DNA of 64,000 nucleotides from Hyphomicrobiales bacterium (GCA_900473805.1 UCMS01000008.1:248001-312000); one strand, 5' to 3'. Counted from the stretch's first letter, positions 53,490 through 63,064 are shown. The notes: a model not told the origin generated them from the letters alone. Numbers and translations: made by a program.

Positions 53490-54959
53490 TCAGGCGAGAT
53501 CGGGTTCACCCGAGGACCCGAGCCGGTCGATCAGGGTGGCGCTGGCGTGGTTCAGCCCCAGTACGTCAACCGGAATGGCATGGGCACGGAAGCGCTGGGT
53601 AACCTTGTCCAGTGCAGCGACGGCTGTGATGTCCCACAGATGCGCGTGGGTAAGATCGATCACCACGCGCAGGTTCTCCGCCTCTCTGATGTCAAAGGCA
53701 TCGACGAAGAGATCGGCGGAGGCGAAGAAGACCTGTCCGGACACCCGGTAGGTGAGGATGCCCGCAGCGCTGTCGACGACCCTGTCGACCGCCAGCAGAC
53801 GCGCAACCTTGAAGGTGAAGAAGACACCGCTCAGAAGCACGCCGACCGCCACGCCCAATGCCAGATTGGCCGTGAAGACGGTCACGAGTACCGTTGCCAC
53901 CATCACGGCGCTCGACATCTTGGGATGAACGACCAGGCTGCGCAGCGAGGACCAGTCGAAGGTATCCACCGACACCATGATCATGATCGCGACGAGAGCC
54001 GCGACAGGCACCTGTGAGACCCATGGCTTCAGCAGCACCATCAGAACAAGCAGCAATGCGCCTGCAAACAAGGTCGACAGACGCCCCCGCCCACCATATT
54101 TCACATTGCTCACCGTCTGACCGATCATGCCGCAACCGGCAATGCCGCCAAAGAGACTGGCGGCGACGTTGGCGAGACCAAGGCCCGCCGACTCCCGGTC
54201 CTTCGAGCTCGGGGTATCCGTGAGGTCGTCGACAACACTCGCCGTCATCATGGATTCCAACAGGCCTACCATGGCGATTGCCAGTGCAGGGCCAGCAATG
54301 ATCCGGAAGGTTTCCAGCGTCAGCGGAACGGCAGGCCAGGAGAAGGTCGGCAGCGCTTCCGGCAGGTGACCGAGATCCGCAACCGTCAGCACCGGCAGGT
54401 TCAACGTCGACGCGCCGATCGTCAGCAGCAGAATGCAAAACAACGGCGACGGGATCGCCCTGGTGAGCCGCGGCACGAGGTAGATGATCGCGAGACCCGC
54501 TGCGATCATGGCATAGTTCAGCCAGCCGCCATGCAGGATATGCGGCAGCTGTGCTGCAAAGATCAGGATCGCGAGCGCATTGACGAAGCCGGTGCGGACC
54601 GAATTCGACACAAACCGCATGAGGACTCCGAGCCTCAGGATGCCAAAGGCAATCTGGATCAGGCCAGCCAGCAGGCCCGCGGCCAGCAGATAGGGAAGTC
54701 CGTGCGCGGCCACCAATGGCGCCACGACGAGCGCGACGGAGCCGGCAGCTGCCGAAATCATCGCCGGGCGACCGCCGGTAAAGGCAATCACGATGCCGAT
54801 CACGAAGGAGGCGGCGAGGCCGACCTCCGGGTCGACGCCCGCGACGAAGGAGAAGGCAATCACCTCGGGAATGAGGGCGAAAGTCGCGACAGCACCGGCA
54901 AGCATTTCACGCAAAGGGTTGGCGGACCACTCGCGACGGTAAGCGATAAAAGATGTCAT
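53490..54959 (-). CDS. SulP-family inorganic anion transporter with STAS domain
   Basis: This 489-residue inner-membrane transporter has about 11-13 membrane segments, starting [20 protein letters not shown] and including [19 protein letters not shown] and [20 protein letters not shown], a SulP hallmark. A C-terminal STAS domain ([40 protein letters not shown]) follows. It could carry sulfate, bicarbonate or another anion; the [14 protein letters not shown] helix has the usual STAS form. The ATG at 54959 ([16 protein letters not shown]) is chosen because longer frames run through a structured leader. Confidence 0.92.
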   Translation of the reverse strand: MTSFIAYRREWSANPLREMLAGAVATFALIPEVIAFSFVAGVDPEVGLAASFVIGIVIAFTGGRPAMISAAAGSVALVVAPLVAAHGLPYLLAAGLLAGLIQIAFGILRLGVLMRFVSNSVRTGFVNALAILIFAAQLPHILHGGWLNYAMIAAGLAIIYLVPRLTRAIPSPLFCILLLTIGASTLNLPVLTVADLGHLPEALPTFSWPAVPLTLETFRIIAGPALAIAMVGLLESMMTASVVDDLTDTPSSKDRESAGLGLANVAASLFGGIAGCGMIGQTVSNVKYGGRGRLSTLFAGALLLVLMVLLKPWVSQVPVAALVAIMIMVSVDTFDWSSLRSLVVHPKMSSAVMVATVLVTVFTANLALGVAVGVLLSGVFFTFKVARLLAVDRVVDSAAGILTYRVSGQVFFASADLFVDAFDIREAENLRVVIDLTHAHLWDITAVAALDKVTQRFRAHAIPVDVLGLNHASATLIDRLGSSGEPDLA

Positions 54960-55137
54960 GAATAACCACAGAATAGGACAACGGGCCGGGACAAGCCCGA
55001 CAGGGAGAGGGTTGCGTTGCTGAGGTTGTCTGGCGGATCGGCGGCCAGAAAAGCCACCCGGATTTTCACCGGGTCCAAGTGGATGCAGGCTTCCTACCCC
55101 CTGGGAACCGCGAAGGCAAGTTCGACCAGACCGCCGG
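54960..55137 (-). other. Structured leader or terminator region upstream of the SulP gene
   Basis: On the minus strand, ACCCGG (55074-55069) and CCGGGT (55061-55056) make a 6-bp stem with loop TGAAAAT, followed by GGCTTTTCT. A second stem (TTCC/GGAA, 55107-55091) lies just before it. This may terminate the upstream GGDEF/EAL transcript or be a cis-regulatory leader of the anion transporter. I cannot decide from sequence. Confidence 0.4.
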
Positions 55138-57120
55138 TCAGGCGACCGTCGCGGCACCGCCGGCTTGATCGGCCGCAAGAAGCAGGCTGAACACGTCGCG
55201 CTGTGTCATCGGCGTGCCGAACAGATATCCCTGTATCAGTTGCGGCGAGAGAGGCGTCAGCGTCCGCATCTCCTCCTCGGTTTCGACACCTTCCAACACG
55301 CATCTCAGATCGAGATTGCGGCACAGGGTGATGATGCCAGCCACGATCTCGCGGGAGGTGGCGCTCTGGGCAACCTTTCGCACGAAGCTCTTGTCGATCT
55401 TCACCTTGTCGAGGGGCAACTGGTCCAGATATTCGAAACTCGAGTAACCGGACCCAAAATCATCAAGCGCAATCTTGAAGCCGAGCGCAGACAGATCCTC
55501 GAGCAGCACGCGGGCTGCGTCGATGTCCTTCATTACGGCCGTTTCGGTGATCTCGAGCTCCAACCGAGCCGGGACGATCCCACGCGCAGCCACCTGAGCG
55601 ACGAGCGAGAAGATGAAGGCGCGATCCGCCAGATCCTGGGCCGAGAGATTGAAGGAGATGGTGATCTCGTCGGGCCACAGATCGACAGCGTCGAGCGCCT
55701 TGCCAAACAGCACCCGCGTCACGTTCTGGATGAGACCCGCCCGCTCCGCGGCCCGGATGAAGCGATCCGGGCGGACGAGACCCAGTGTCGGACTCTGCCA
55801 GCGGGCGAGCGCTTCGAAGCTCACGACCTTCTTGCGGGTGAGATCGAATTGCGGCTGGAACAAGAGATAGAGTTCCTGCTCCAGATTGGCTTCGCGCAGA
55901 GCCCGCTCAAGAGCGAGGGACTCCCGCATTTCCGTGTCCTGGTCATCGGTGAAGAGCACCGTATGCCCCCGAGCGAACTGCTTGCCTCGGTAAAGGGCGA
56001 AATCGGCCTTCTCGTATATCTCGCGAGCGGTCGTACCCATGGTCGGGAAGCGGGCGAAACCAATGGTACCGCCAAGGGTCAGCTGCAGCGGTTGCATCTC
56101 GTATGGACGGCTGATGTCGGCGATCAGAGCATTGCCGAGCGTCTCCACATCGGAGGTTTCACGGCTGCCGATAACGAGTACGGCGAACTCGTCGCCCCCG
56201 ATACGACCGAACTGGATGTCGTGATCACTGCGATCGCCGAGCCGATCCACTACCTCGCACAGCACACGGTCGCCGACCGCATGACCATAGATGTCGTTGA
56301 TCGACTTGAAGCCGTCCAGATCGAGGATCCCAAGCCAAAACGGCGTCTTTCCTTCGACAAGCGTATCGATGCGGGCAAAGATCGAGCGACGGTTGGCGAT
56401 CCCGGTCAGGCTGTCGAGGGCCGCCAGCTGGTCGGCAAAGAGGCGGGCATCGATCTGGCGCAGGATTGCCTTGCGCAGAAGGGTCGCCATGCCGAGCGAG
56501 GCAAAGGATGTCGCGACGCCGATAAAGGTGAACTGGTAGGCAATCTCTGGCGACGCTTTCTGGGCAAACCAGAACATGCTGGCGATGGAGACGACGACGC
56601 TTGCGAGCGTTGCACGCAACGTAACCCCGGTCGTCGAGAAGACAACGGCCATCAGCACGAAATAGATCAGCTTCTGCTCTTCGAAGTGCAGCAGCATGTA
56701 GGCCACGACATTGCCGTACATCAGGGCGTTCGTCGCGAGACCGACAGCTTCAAGCCGCGCAAGCGGTGTGCGACCGGCCGGGAGAAGAACCCAGCGGAAC
56801 ATTGCATAGGCAATCGCCGTTGCGAGGCTCAATCCGCCAAGGATCAGCAGGTGGATCCCTGTTTCGTCTCCCCAATGCCCCCAGGTAACGAAGAGATAAT
56901 AGGCACAGCCCGGCAGCAGGAAACCCCGCACGATGGGGCGGTATGCATCCGCCATGGCCCGACGGCGGGTGGCGCTGGTCCAGGCATGATACTGGCTCTT
57001 CAGGCTGTTCAGCAGGACGGCGGGTGTCCAGATGGCCGCAGGTTCGACCGGGTCAGCGGGCGCGGTCAGTGCGCCTTTCGCCGGATATTTACGAGCATGC
57101 AATCCCATCGTCATCCTCAA
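55138..57120 (-). CDS. Membrane GGDEF/EAL diguanylate cyclase/phosphodiesterase
   Basis: This 660-residue protein has about six N-terminal membrane segments (residues 60-210, for example LILGGLSLATAIAYAMFRWV), a GGDEF domain with intact catalytic motif FGRIGGDEFAVLV near 310, and an EAL domain with FEALARWQSP near 440, FNLSAQDLADRAF, LDDFGSGYSSFEYL and KIDKSFV. Both catalytic cores look complete, so it could make and degrade c-di-GMP. The N-terminal domain is an unrecognised membrane sensor. The ATG cluster at 57120-57108 leaves the exact start uncertain by four codons. Confidence 0.92.
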   Translation of the reverse strand: MRMTMGLHARKYPAKGALTAPADPVEPAAIWTPAVLLNSLKSQYHAWTSATRRRAMADAYRPIVRGFLLPGCAYYLFVTWGHWGDETGIHLLILGGLSLATAIAYAMFRWVLLPAGRTPLARLEAVGLATNALMYGNVVAYMLLHFEEQKLIYFVLMAVVFSTTGVTLRATLASVVVSIASMFWFAQKASPEIAYQFTFIGVATSFASLGMATLLRKAILRQIDARLFADQLAALDSLTGIANRRSIFARIDTLVEGKTPFWLGILDLDGFKSINDIYGHAVGDRVLCEVVDRLGDRSDHDIQFGRIGGDEFAVLVIGSRETSDVETLGNALIADISRPYEMQPLQLTLGGTIGFARFPTMGTTAREIYEKADFALYRGKQFARGHTVLFTDDQDTEMRESLALERALREANLEQELYLLFQPQFDLTRKKVVSFEALARWQSPTLGLVRPDRFIRAAERAGLIQNVTRVLFGKALDAVDLWPDEITISFNLSAQDLADRAFIFSLVAQVAARGIVPARLELEITETAVMKDIDAARVLLEDLSALGFKIALDDFGSGYSSFEYLDQLPLDKVKIDKSFVRKVAQSATSREIVAGIITLCRNLDLRCVLEGVETEEEMRTLTPLSPQLIQGYLFGTPMTQRDVFSLLLAADQAGGAATVA

Positions 57121-57244
57121 ACCAGGTCTGAGAACAGAGTAAGGGAAGCCTATTTAGAATACATGAATGGCCCGATATCCCCGGCACACGGCATGCCGAG
57201 GACAAGCGGCAGCGGCGCGAATGCGCCGGCTGCGGGGAACCACA

Positions 57245-58234
57245 TTACGCCGGCGTCAACTCGTCCGGCGCGTAGTGGTAGCTGGTCGAGCAGAACTCGC
57301 AGGTGACGGTGACCCGACCGTCTTCTGTGCTGGATTCGATCTCCTCGGCTGAGAAGCCCTGCAGCACACCCTTGATCTTGTCGCGCGAGCAATTGCAGCG
57401 ATCCAGCACCGCCTGCGCAGGGAAGGCGCGCACACCGCGTTCGTGGAACAGCCGGAACAGCAAGCGTTCAACACCCACCTGCGGATCGGTCAGCTCGTCG
57501 GCATCAATCGTGTCGACCAGCATGCGCGCTTCTTCCCAGGCCTCGTCGCCATGCAGTTCGGCGTCGCGGTCGTCACCGTCCCCGCCATGCAAATCCGGAT
57601 GTCGCATGCGTTCCGGCGCTTCCGGCAGGAACTGCGCGATCAGGCCACCGGCGCGCCAGGTGCGGCGCGGCTTACCGTTCTCGTCGCGGTCGAAGAGTTC
57701 GGCAGCCCCCAGGCGCACCCGCGTCGGGATCTGCTCCGACTGACGGAAATAGACGCCGGCAATATCCTCCAGCGACGTTCCGTCGAGCGGCACGATGCCC
57801 TGATAAGGCTGCATGAAGGAGCCCTGGTCGATGGTGAAGGCAAGCACGCCGGTGCCCAGAAGCTGTTCCGGCGACGAGCGGCCGGCGGCAACGGCGTCGG
57901 CCAGCGCCTGTTCGTCGAAGCGGGCATAGGCGCGCACATTTTCCGGCGTGGTGAAATCGGCGACCAGCAGGTCGACCGGCCCGTCACCCTTGGTCTGCAC
58001 GGTGAACTTGCCTTCGAACTTCAGCGACGTGCCGATGAGGACGGTCAGGACGATGGCTTCCGCAAGCAGACGCGCGACCGGCTGCGGATAGGCGTGGCGG
58101 TCGAGAATGGTGTTGATCAGCGGGCCGAGTTGGACGGCGCGACCACGCACGTCGAGCCCTTCGACCTGAAAGGGCACCACGCTATCGTCACCGGCGAAAC
58201 CGAATTCGCCGAGTTCTGCTTGTCTATTCGACAT
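57245..58234 (-). CDS. hslO: Redox-regulated chaperone Hsp33
   Basis: This 329-residue cytoplasmic chaperone is activated by oxidation. The zinc cysteines are in LDRCNCSRDK (CxC) and VTCEFCSTSYHY (CxxC) near the C-terminus. N-terminal features include VRGRAVQLGPLINTILDRHAYP and a core KGDGPVDLLVADFTTPENVRAYAR. A charged linker (DGDDRDAELHGDEAWEEARM) makes it somewhat longer than E. coli Hsp33. It follows argF by 121 bases, an order seen in other rhizobia. Confidence 0.95.
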   Translation of the reverse strand: MSNRQAELGEFGFAGDDSVVPFQVEGLDVRGRAVQLGPLINTILDRHAYPQPVARLLAEAIVLTVLIGTSLKFEGKFTVQTKGDGPVDLLVADFTTPENVRAYARFDEQALADAVAAGRSSPEQLLGTGVLAFTIDQGSFMQPYQGIVPLDGTSLEDIAGVYFRQSEQIPTRVRLGAAELFDRDENGKPRRTWRAGGLIAQFLPEAPERMRHPDLHGGDGDDRDAELHGDEAWEEARMLVDTIDADELTDPQVGVERLLFRLFHERGVRAFPAQAVLDRCNCSRDKIKGVLQGFSAEEIESSTEDGRVTVTCEFCSTSYHYAPDELTPA

Positions 58235-58355
58235 GAATGTACTCCTGGCGTAGGAACGCCCACTCGCAGGGCCTGAGCAGCCCGATCAGAAAGCGCACAG
58301 ATGGGATCACCTGCGCCAAAGGTCAAGACATCGCCCTGCCCGCTTGCCCCGCGCC

Positions 58356-59273
58356 TCAGATGGCGCCGAGGCACCAGGCGAGAATGGACTTCTGCGCATG
58401 GAGGCGATTTTCCGCCTCGTCGAAGACCACCGACTGGGCGCCGTCGATCACCTCGTCCGTTACTTCTTCGCCGCGATGGGCCGGCAGGCAGTGGAGGAAG
58501 AGCGCCTCGTCCTTGGCCTTCTTCATCAACTCGGCATTGACCTGGAAGGGCTGAAAGACGTTGTGCCCGCGCGCCTTGTGCTCCTGGTTCATCGACACCC
58601 AGGTGTCCGTGATCACCGCGTCGGCGCCGGCAACGGCACGGTCGGCATCATGGCAGAGCATGATCTCGCCGCCATTGTTGCGAGCCCAGTTGAGGATCTT
58701 GTCGTCAGGCTCGGAGCCCAGCGGCACGGCCATGTTCATCTTGTAACCGAAGCGGGCAGAGCCTTCGACCAGCGAATGCAGGACATTGTTGCCGTCGCCC
58801 GTCCAGGCGAGCGTCTTGCCGGCGATCGGGCCACGATGTTCCTCGACCGTCAGAATGTCTGCCATGATCTGGCAGGGGTGGGTCAAGTCCGTCAGGGCAT
58901 TGATCACGGGCACCGTCGCATGCTCGGCCAGTTCCAGCAAACGGGAGTGATCCGTCGTCCGGATCATGATGGCGTCGACGTAACGCGAAAGCACCTTCGC
59001 GGTGTCGCCGATGGTCTCGGCACGGCCGAGCTGCATTTCGGTACCCGACAGGAACAGCGTCTCGCCACCCAACTGACGCATGCCGACATCGAAGGATACG
59101 CGGGTACGGGTGGATGGCTTCTCGAAGATCATCGCCAGCATCTTGCCGGCAAGCGGCTTGTCGGCGTTGCCGGCCTTCGTCGCCTGCTTGCGGCTGCGCG
59201 CGTCGTCCAGCATGTGACGCAGGTCCTGCGCTGAAACGGCGGAGAGATCGAGGAAATGCTTCGGGGATGCCAT
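58356..59273 (-). CDS. argF: Ornithine carbamoyltransferase, anabolic
   Basis: This 305-residue enzyme makes citrulline from ornithine and carbamoyl phosphate in arginine synthesis. The carbamoyl-phosphate loop is [11 protein letters not shown], followed by [14 protein letters not shown] (HPCQ), and the ornithine/catalytic Cys motif [18 protein letters not shown] near residue 270. Length is typical. It starts 20 bases after argD ends, so argD-argF form an operon, probably with hslO. Confidence 0.96.
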   Translation of the reverse strand: MASPKHFLDLSAVSAQDLRHMLDDARSRKQATKAGNADKPLAGKMLAMIFEKPSTRTRVSFDVGMRQLGGETLFLSGTEMQLGRAETIGDTAKVLSRYVDAIMIRTTDHSRLLELAEHATVPVINALTDLTHPCQIMADILTVEEHRGPIAGKTLAWTGDGNNVLHSLVEGSARFGYKMNMAVPLGSEPDDKILNWARNNGGEIMLCHDADRAVAGADAVITDTWVSMNQEHKARGHNVFQPFQVNAELMKKAKDEALFLHCLPAHRGEEVTDEVIDGAQSVVFDEAENRLHAQKSILAWCLGAI

Positions 59274-59293
59274 GAGTTGTACCTGTCTTGACC

Positions 59294-60490
59294 TTACGCG
59301 GTTACTGCGGCCTTGGCCCGGATGTGTTCCGCGGCGCGCTCGATGCGGGCGATGCCCTCGCGGGCCTCGGCGGCGCTGACCGTGAGCGGCGGCAGCAGGC
59401 GGATGACGTTATCGCCGGCGGGAACGCCAAGCAGATGCTCGTCTCGCATCGCCATCAGCAATTCGGTGTTGGGAACCTTGGCCTTCATGCCGAGCATCAG
59501 GCCCTCACCGCGGACCTCTTCGATGACATCGGGATAGCGATCGCTCAGCGACGCCAGCCCCTGACGGAAGACAAGCGCCACATCCCGGACATGGTCGAGG
59601 AAGCCCTCGGCCAGCACGACGTCAAGCACGGCATTGCCGACCGCCATGGCGAGCGGGTTACCGCCATAGGTGGAGCCGTGAGTGCCGGGCTTCATGCCGT
59701 AGGCGGCCTCTTCGGTCGCCAGGCAGGCGCCAAGCGGGAAACCGCCACCGATGCCCTTGGCGACAGCCATAAGATCGGGCGTGATGCCGGCCCATTCATG
59801 GGCAAACAGCTTGCCGGTCCGGCCGACGCCGCACTGCACTTCATCGAGGATCAAGAGCAGCCCGTGCTCATCGCAAATCGCGCGCAGGGCCTTCAGCATC
59901 TCGACAGGGATTGGCCGGATGCCGCCTTCCCCCTGCACGGGCTCGACCAGGATACCGGCCGTCGCGTCCGTGATGGCGGCCTTGACGGCATCGAGATCAC
60001 CGAACGGGACCTGGTCGAAGCCGGGCGCCTTGGGGCCGAAACCCTCGAGATACTTTTCCTGACCGCCGGCAGCGATCGTTGCGATGGTGCGGCCGTGAAA
60101 GGCACCTTCCATCGTGATGATGTGGAACTTCTCCGGATGCCCCTTGGCGAAATGGTAGCGGCGAGCGGTCTTGATCGCGCATTCCAGCGCTTCCGCACCC
60201 GAATTGGTGAAGAAGACGCGGTCGGCGAAGGTGACGTCCGTCAGGCGCTTGGCCAGCTTCTCCTGACCCGGCACTTCATAGAGGTTCGACAGGTGCCAGA
60301 CCTTGTCAGCCTGATCCTTGAGTGCGCCGACCACATGCGGGTTACCATGGCCGACCGAAGTCACGGCGACACCGGCTGCAAAATCCAGATAGCGCTCGCC
60401 GGTCTCGGTGATCAGCCACACGCCTTCGCCTCGCTCGAAACGCAGGGGCGCCCGATTGTAGGTCTGATAGAGCGGCGTAGCGTCTGCCAT
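59294..60490 (-). CDS. argD: Acetylornithine aminotransferase
   Basis: This 398-residue class III PLP transaminase converts N-acetylglutamate semialdehyde to N-acetylornithine. Motifs: [78 protein letters not shown] and the PLP lysine in [18 protein letters not shown]. It heads the argD-argF(-hslO) operon. The start at 60490 follows AAGGA, though with a long spacing of 11 bases. A strong promoter lies about 100 bases upstream. Confidence 0.95.
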   Translation of the reverse strand: MADATPLYQTYNRAPLRFERGEGVWLITETGERYLDFAAGVAVTSVGHGNPHVVGALKDQADKVWHLSNLYEVPGQEKLAKRLTDVTFADRVFFTNSGAEALECAIKTARRYHFAKGHPEKFHIITMEGAFHGRTIATIAAGGQEKYLEGFGPKAPGFDQVPFGDLDAVKAAITDATAGILVEPVQGEGGIRPIPVEMLKALRAICDEHGLLLILDEVQCGVGRTGKLFAHEWAGITPDLMAVAKGIGGGFPLGACLATEEAAYGMKPGTHGSTYGGNPLAMAVGNAVLDVVLAEGFLDHVRDVALVFRQGLASLSDRYPDVIEEVRGEGLMLGMKAKVPNTELLMAMRDEHLLGVPAGDNVIRLLPPLTVSAAEAREGIARIERAAEHIRAKAAVTA

Positions 60491-60563
60491 GGCGATTGCA
60501 TTCCTTCTGCATGCCCGTGCGTTCGACGGGACCGAGCCCGGCGGGCTCGAAACAATTAAAAAT

Positions 60564-60614
60564 GCCGCCTTGCGGCGGCGTCGGCACTATCTGCATTTAA
60601 CCCTGCAATGTCAA
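60564..60614 (-). promoter_or_regulatory. argD promoter with stem-loop at the transcript start
   Basis: On the minus strand TTGACA (60614-60609), a 17-base spacer and GATAGT (60591-60586) make a strong promoter starting near 60579. GCCGCC-GCAA-GGCGGC (60579-60564) followed by ATTTTTAATT lies right at the 5' end. It looks like an intrinsic terminator but is too close to the start for normal attenuation. It may instead stabilise the mRNA or end transcripts entering from upstream. Confidence 0.5.
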
Positions 60615-60682
60615 CGAAACTTGCGGGATCTCGGCGGTCCGGCACAAAATCCGGCTTGCGACGCACGCGAGTGCCGGAAGTC

Positions 60683-60890
60683 GATTCCACCTGTTGCATA
60701 CTTGACTCACTCGGGAAGCAAGTTGGGGAAAACCGGAAAATCGATTCCAGATGATTCCGGCGACTCTTGTCACAGAGTCGGCCGACCTCTAGGTTAAATT
60801 TCATTAAGAGATTGCATGCGGCGGAAGTGATCACCGACAGTTACGAGGCGGTTTTGTTTCGAATTCGTTCGAAGCAACGGTGACGGATTC
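60683..60890 (+). promoter_or_regulatory. Cluster of seven GANTC (CcrM) sites upstream of gcrA
   Basis: GANTC occurs at 60683, 60704, 60743, 60753, 60762, 60775 and 60886, seven sites in 208 bases against about one expected by chance. CcrM methylates GANTC, and GcrA activates promoters carrying methylated sites. The cluster suggests methylation-sensitive, possibly self-acting control of gcrA. The rest of the 435-base gap (60491-60925) holds the argD promoter and no gene. Confidence 0.65.
60794..60807 (+). promoter_or_regulatory. CtrA-like TTAA-N6-TTAA element upstream of gcrA
   Basis: TTAA at 60794-60797 and 60804-60807 are separated by six bases, one fewer than the CtrA consensus. The same spacing is seen upstream of podJ. 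CtrA represses gcrA in Caulobacter, so the location makes sense, but the spacing is off-consensus. Confidence 0.35.
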
Positions 60891-60925
60891 TGCCATGACA
60901 CACGCGAGCGGCGGAGAAGTATGGC

Positions 60926-61459
60926 ATGAATTGGACTGATGAGCGGGTTGAAAAACTCAAGCGCCTCTGGGCCGAAGGCCTGAGCGCAAGCCAGATTGCA
61001 GCACAGTTGGGTGGCGTAAGTCGAAACGCGGTAATTGGTAAAGTGCACCGGCTGAACCTGCCTGGCCGTGCGAAGGCCGGCGGCAGCTCCTCTGCAGCGC
61101 GTCCTGCCAAGCGCACCGCCGCACCCCAGCGTCCGGCGAACTTCCAGGCTCGCCCGGCAGCAACCGCTACCCGGACTGTGACCCGTGCAGCCGGCGCGAC
61201 CCTTCTCAAGGAAGAGATCGAGGTCGAAGCCTTCCAGGAAGTCGAAGTCAGCCGTCCGCTGAATGTCGTCGTGCCGATCTCGCGCCGCCTGGCCCTGACG
61301 GAGCTCACCGAACGCACCTGCAAGTGGCCGATCGGCGATCCGATGAAGGACGATTTCCATTTCTGCGGTTGCGAGATCAGCGACGCCTCGCCCTATTGCA
61401 CCTATCATGCGAAGCTCGCCTACCAGCCGGTCAGCGACCGCCGCAAGGCCGCTCGTTAA
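60926..61459 (+). CDS. gcrA: Cell cycle regulator GcrA
   Basis: This 177-residue transcription regulator is specific to alphaproteobacteria. The N-terminal DNA-binding helices WTDERVEKLKRLWAEGLSA and ASQIAAQLGGVSRNAVIGKV-HRLNLPGR are almost invariant. An Ala/Pro/Arg-rich linker follows, then the C-terminal sigma70-interacting domain with LTELTERTCKWPIGDP, FHFCGCEISDASPYCTYH and a few conserved Cys/His. GcrA works with sigma70 at CcrM-methylated GANTC promoters. A tiny overlapping ATG-GCA-TGA precedes the start, with the ribosome-binding site GGAG 9 bases from the gcrA ATG. Confidence 0.96.
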   Translation: MNWTDERVEKLKRLWAEGLSASQIAAQLGGVSRNAVIGKVHRLNLPGRAKAGGSSSAARPAKRTAAPQRPANFQARPAATATRTVTRAAGATLLKEEIEVEAFQEVEVSRPLNVVVPISRRLALTELTERTCKWPIGDPMKDDFHFCGCEISDASPYCTYHAKLAYQPVSDRRKAAR

Positions 61460-61487
61460 GACGAGCGGACGATCATATAGATTTTGG

Positions 61488-61510
61488 ACGGGTCCTTCGG
61501 GGCCCGTTTT
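61488..61510 (+). terminator. Intrinsic terminator of gcrA
   Basis: ACGGGTCC and GGGCCCGT pair across a TTCG tetraloop (8 bp with one G-T pair), followed by TTTCTTTT. It lies 28 bases after the gcrA stop. Confidence 0.9.
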
Positions 61511-61525
61511 CTTTTGGCCATGCGC

Positions 61526-61571
61526 CAAACGAAAGGGCCGCAACGGATTATCCTTGCGGCCCTTTCGTTTG
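61526..61571. terminator. Bidirectional 18-bp perfect stem-loop between gcrA and phoB
   Basis: CAAACGAAAGGGCCGCAA (61526-61543) and its exact complement (61554-61571) flank a 10-base loop. It lies between the convergent gcrA and phoB genes, with A/T-rich arms at the stem base, so it is most likely the phoB terminator and a backup for gcrA. Confidence 0.8.
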
Positions 61572-61589
61572 CGTCAAGTGATTGAAGCT

Positions 61590-62273
61590 TCAGGCTTCCA
61601 TCGAATAACCCGCACCGCGAACGGTGCGGATGACATCCTGCATGTTGGAGAAATTCAGCGCCTTGCGCAGCCGCCCGACATGCACGTCGACGGTGCGTTC
61701 GTCGACATAGATGTCGTGGCCCCAGACGCCGTCGAGCAGTTGCGAGCGCGAGAACACCCGGCCGGGCGAGGTCATCAGGAATTCCAGGAGGCGGAACTCG
61801 GTCGGGCCGAGACGGACTTCGCGGCTCTTGCGATGGACGCGGTGGGTTTCCCGGTCGAGCTCGATGTCACCACAGCGCAGGACACTCGAGAGCACTTCCG
61901 GCTTGGCCCGACGCAGCATCGCCTTGACGCGCGCCATCAGTTCCGGTGTCGAGAAGGGCTTGACGACATAGTCGTCGGCGCCGGTCGCAAGACCCCTGAC
62001 CCGTTCGCTTTCCTCGCCCCGTGCCGTCAGCATGATGATCGGCAGGCGCTCCGTTTCCGGCCGGACGCGCAGGCGGCGGCACAGCTCAATGCCCGAGACG
62101 CCCGGCAGCATCCAGTCGAGGATCAGCAGGTCCGGCACCCGCTCCTGCAGACGGATCTCGGCCTCGTCGCCGCGCAGGATCGTTTCGACCTCATATCCTT
62201 CCGATTCCAGATTGTAGCGCAGGAGGACGCTCAGCGCCTCCTCGTCTTCTACCACGGCAATCTTAGGTTGCAT
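61590..62273 (-). CDS. phoB: Phosphate regulon response regulator PhoB
   Basis: This 227-residue OmpR-family regulator has receiver motifs IAVVEDEEALSVLL, phosphoacceptor Asp in LLILDWMLPGVSG near 53, LTARGEESERVRGL and DDYVVKPFSTPEL. The C-terminal winged helix has LGPTEFRLLEFLMTSPGRVFSR and DERTVDVHVGRLRKALN. The gene order pstA-pstB-phoU-phoB makes the PhoB call secure. The ATG at 62273 fits the standard N-terminus (MQPKIAVVEDEE). It starts 28 bases after phoU and ends at an 18-bp terminator stem. Confidence 0.96.
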   Translation of the reverse strand: MQPKIAVVEDEEALSVLLRYNLESEGYEVETILRGDEAEIRLQERVPDLLILDWMLPGVSGIELCRRLRVRPETERLPIIMLTARGEESERVRGLATGADDYVVKPFSTPELMARVKAMLRRAKPEVLSSVLRCGDIELDRETHRVHRKSREVRLGPTEFRLLEFLMTSPGRVFSRSQLLDGVWGHDIYVDERTVDVHVGRLRKALNFSNMQDVIRTVRGAGYSMEA

Positions 62274-62301
62274 CAGACCATCACCTCGCTGTGGCCAAGG
62301 C

Positions 62302-63015
62302 TCATTCGGTGATCGCACCGACGGAAGACGTCAGGTCTTCCTTCGGCCGTTCGCCTTCCGGCGGCGCACCTGTTGTCATGTAGTAGATGGTCTCGGCGAT
62401 GTTGGTCGCGTGGTCGCCGATGCGCTCGATGTTCTTGGCGCAGAAGAGAAGATGCGTGCAGCTGGTGATGTTGCGCGGGTCTTCCATCATGTAGGTCAAC
62501 AATTCGCGGAACAGCGAGGTGTAGATCGCATCGATCTCCTCGTCGCGGTCGCGGATCGACTTCGCCTTTTCGGCCGAGCGGGTCGTGTAGACGTCGAGCA
62601 CTTCCTTGAGCTGGGCAAGGGCCAGATCGGACAGATGCTCAAGGCCGCGGGCGAGCTTGCGCGGAACGCCCGTCGCCTGGATGGCGACAACGCGCTTGGA
62701 ATTGCTCTTGCCGAGATCGCCGACGCGTTCGAGGTCGGAGGCAATGCGCAGGGCGCCGATGATTTCACGAAGGTCGGAGGCGACCGGCTGACGCTTGGCG
62801 ATGGTGACCACGGCCTTCTCGCCGATTTCCTTCTCCATCGAGTCCATGATGACGTCGTCGGAGATCACCTTCTGTGCAAGGGCGGCGTCGGAATTGACCA
62901 GCGAGCGCACGCTTTCGGCGACCATCTGTTCCGCCAGACCGCCCATCTCGGAGATGCGGCGCATCAGAAATTTCAGTTCCTCGTCGAAGGCCGAATAGAT
63001 GTGTGAGGAAGCCAT
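62302..63015 (-). CDS. phoU: Phosphate transport regulator PhoU
   Basis: This 237-residue cytoplasmic protein has two three-helix PhoU domains. Metal-cluster motifs are EVIGALRIASDLERVGDLG-like (IIGALRIASDLERVGD) and LLFCAKNIERIGDHATNIAE, each with the ExxRxxD pattern. PhoU links the Pst transporter to PhoR and damps phosphate uptake. The ATG at 63015 (MASSHIYSAFDEEL) matches the family start; upstream in-frame codons lie inside pstB. The gap to pstB is 49 bases. Confidence 0.96.
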   Translation of the reverse strand: MASSHIYSAFDEELKFLMRRISEMGGLAEQMVAESVRSLVNSDAALAQKVISDDVIMDSMEKEIGEKAVVTIAKRQPVASDLREIIGALRIASDLERVGDLGKSNSKRVVAIQATGVPRKLARGLEHLSDLALAQLKEVLDVYTTRSAEKAKSIRDRDEEIDAIYTSLFRELLTYMMEDPRNITSCTHLLFCAKNIERIGDHATNIAETIYYMTTGAPPEGERPKEDLTSSVGAITE

Positions 63016-63064
63016 AAGCCAGATCCTTGATTGTAAAGAGAGCCAGGGTATGCGCTGAGACCTC

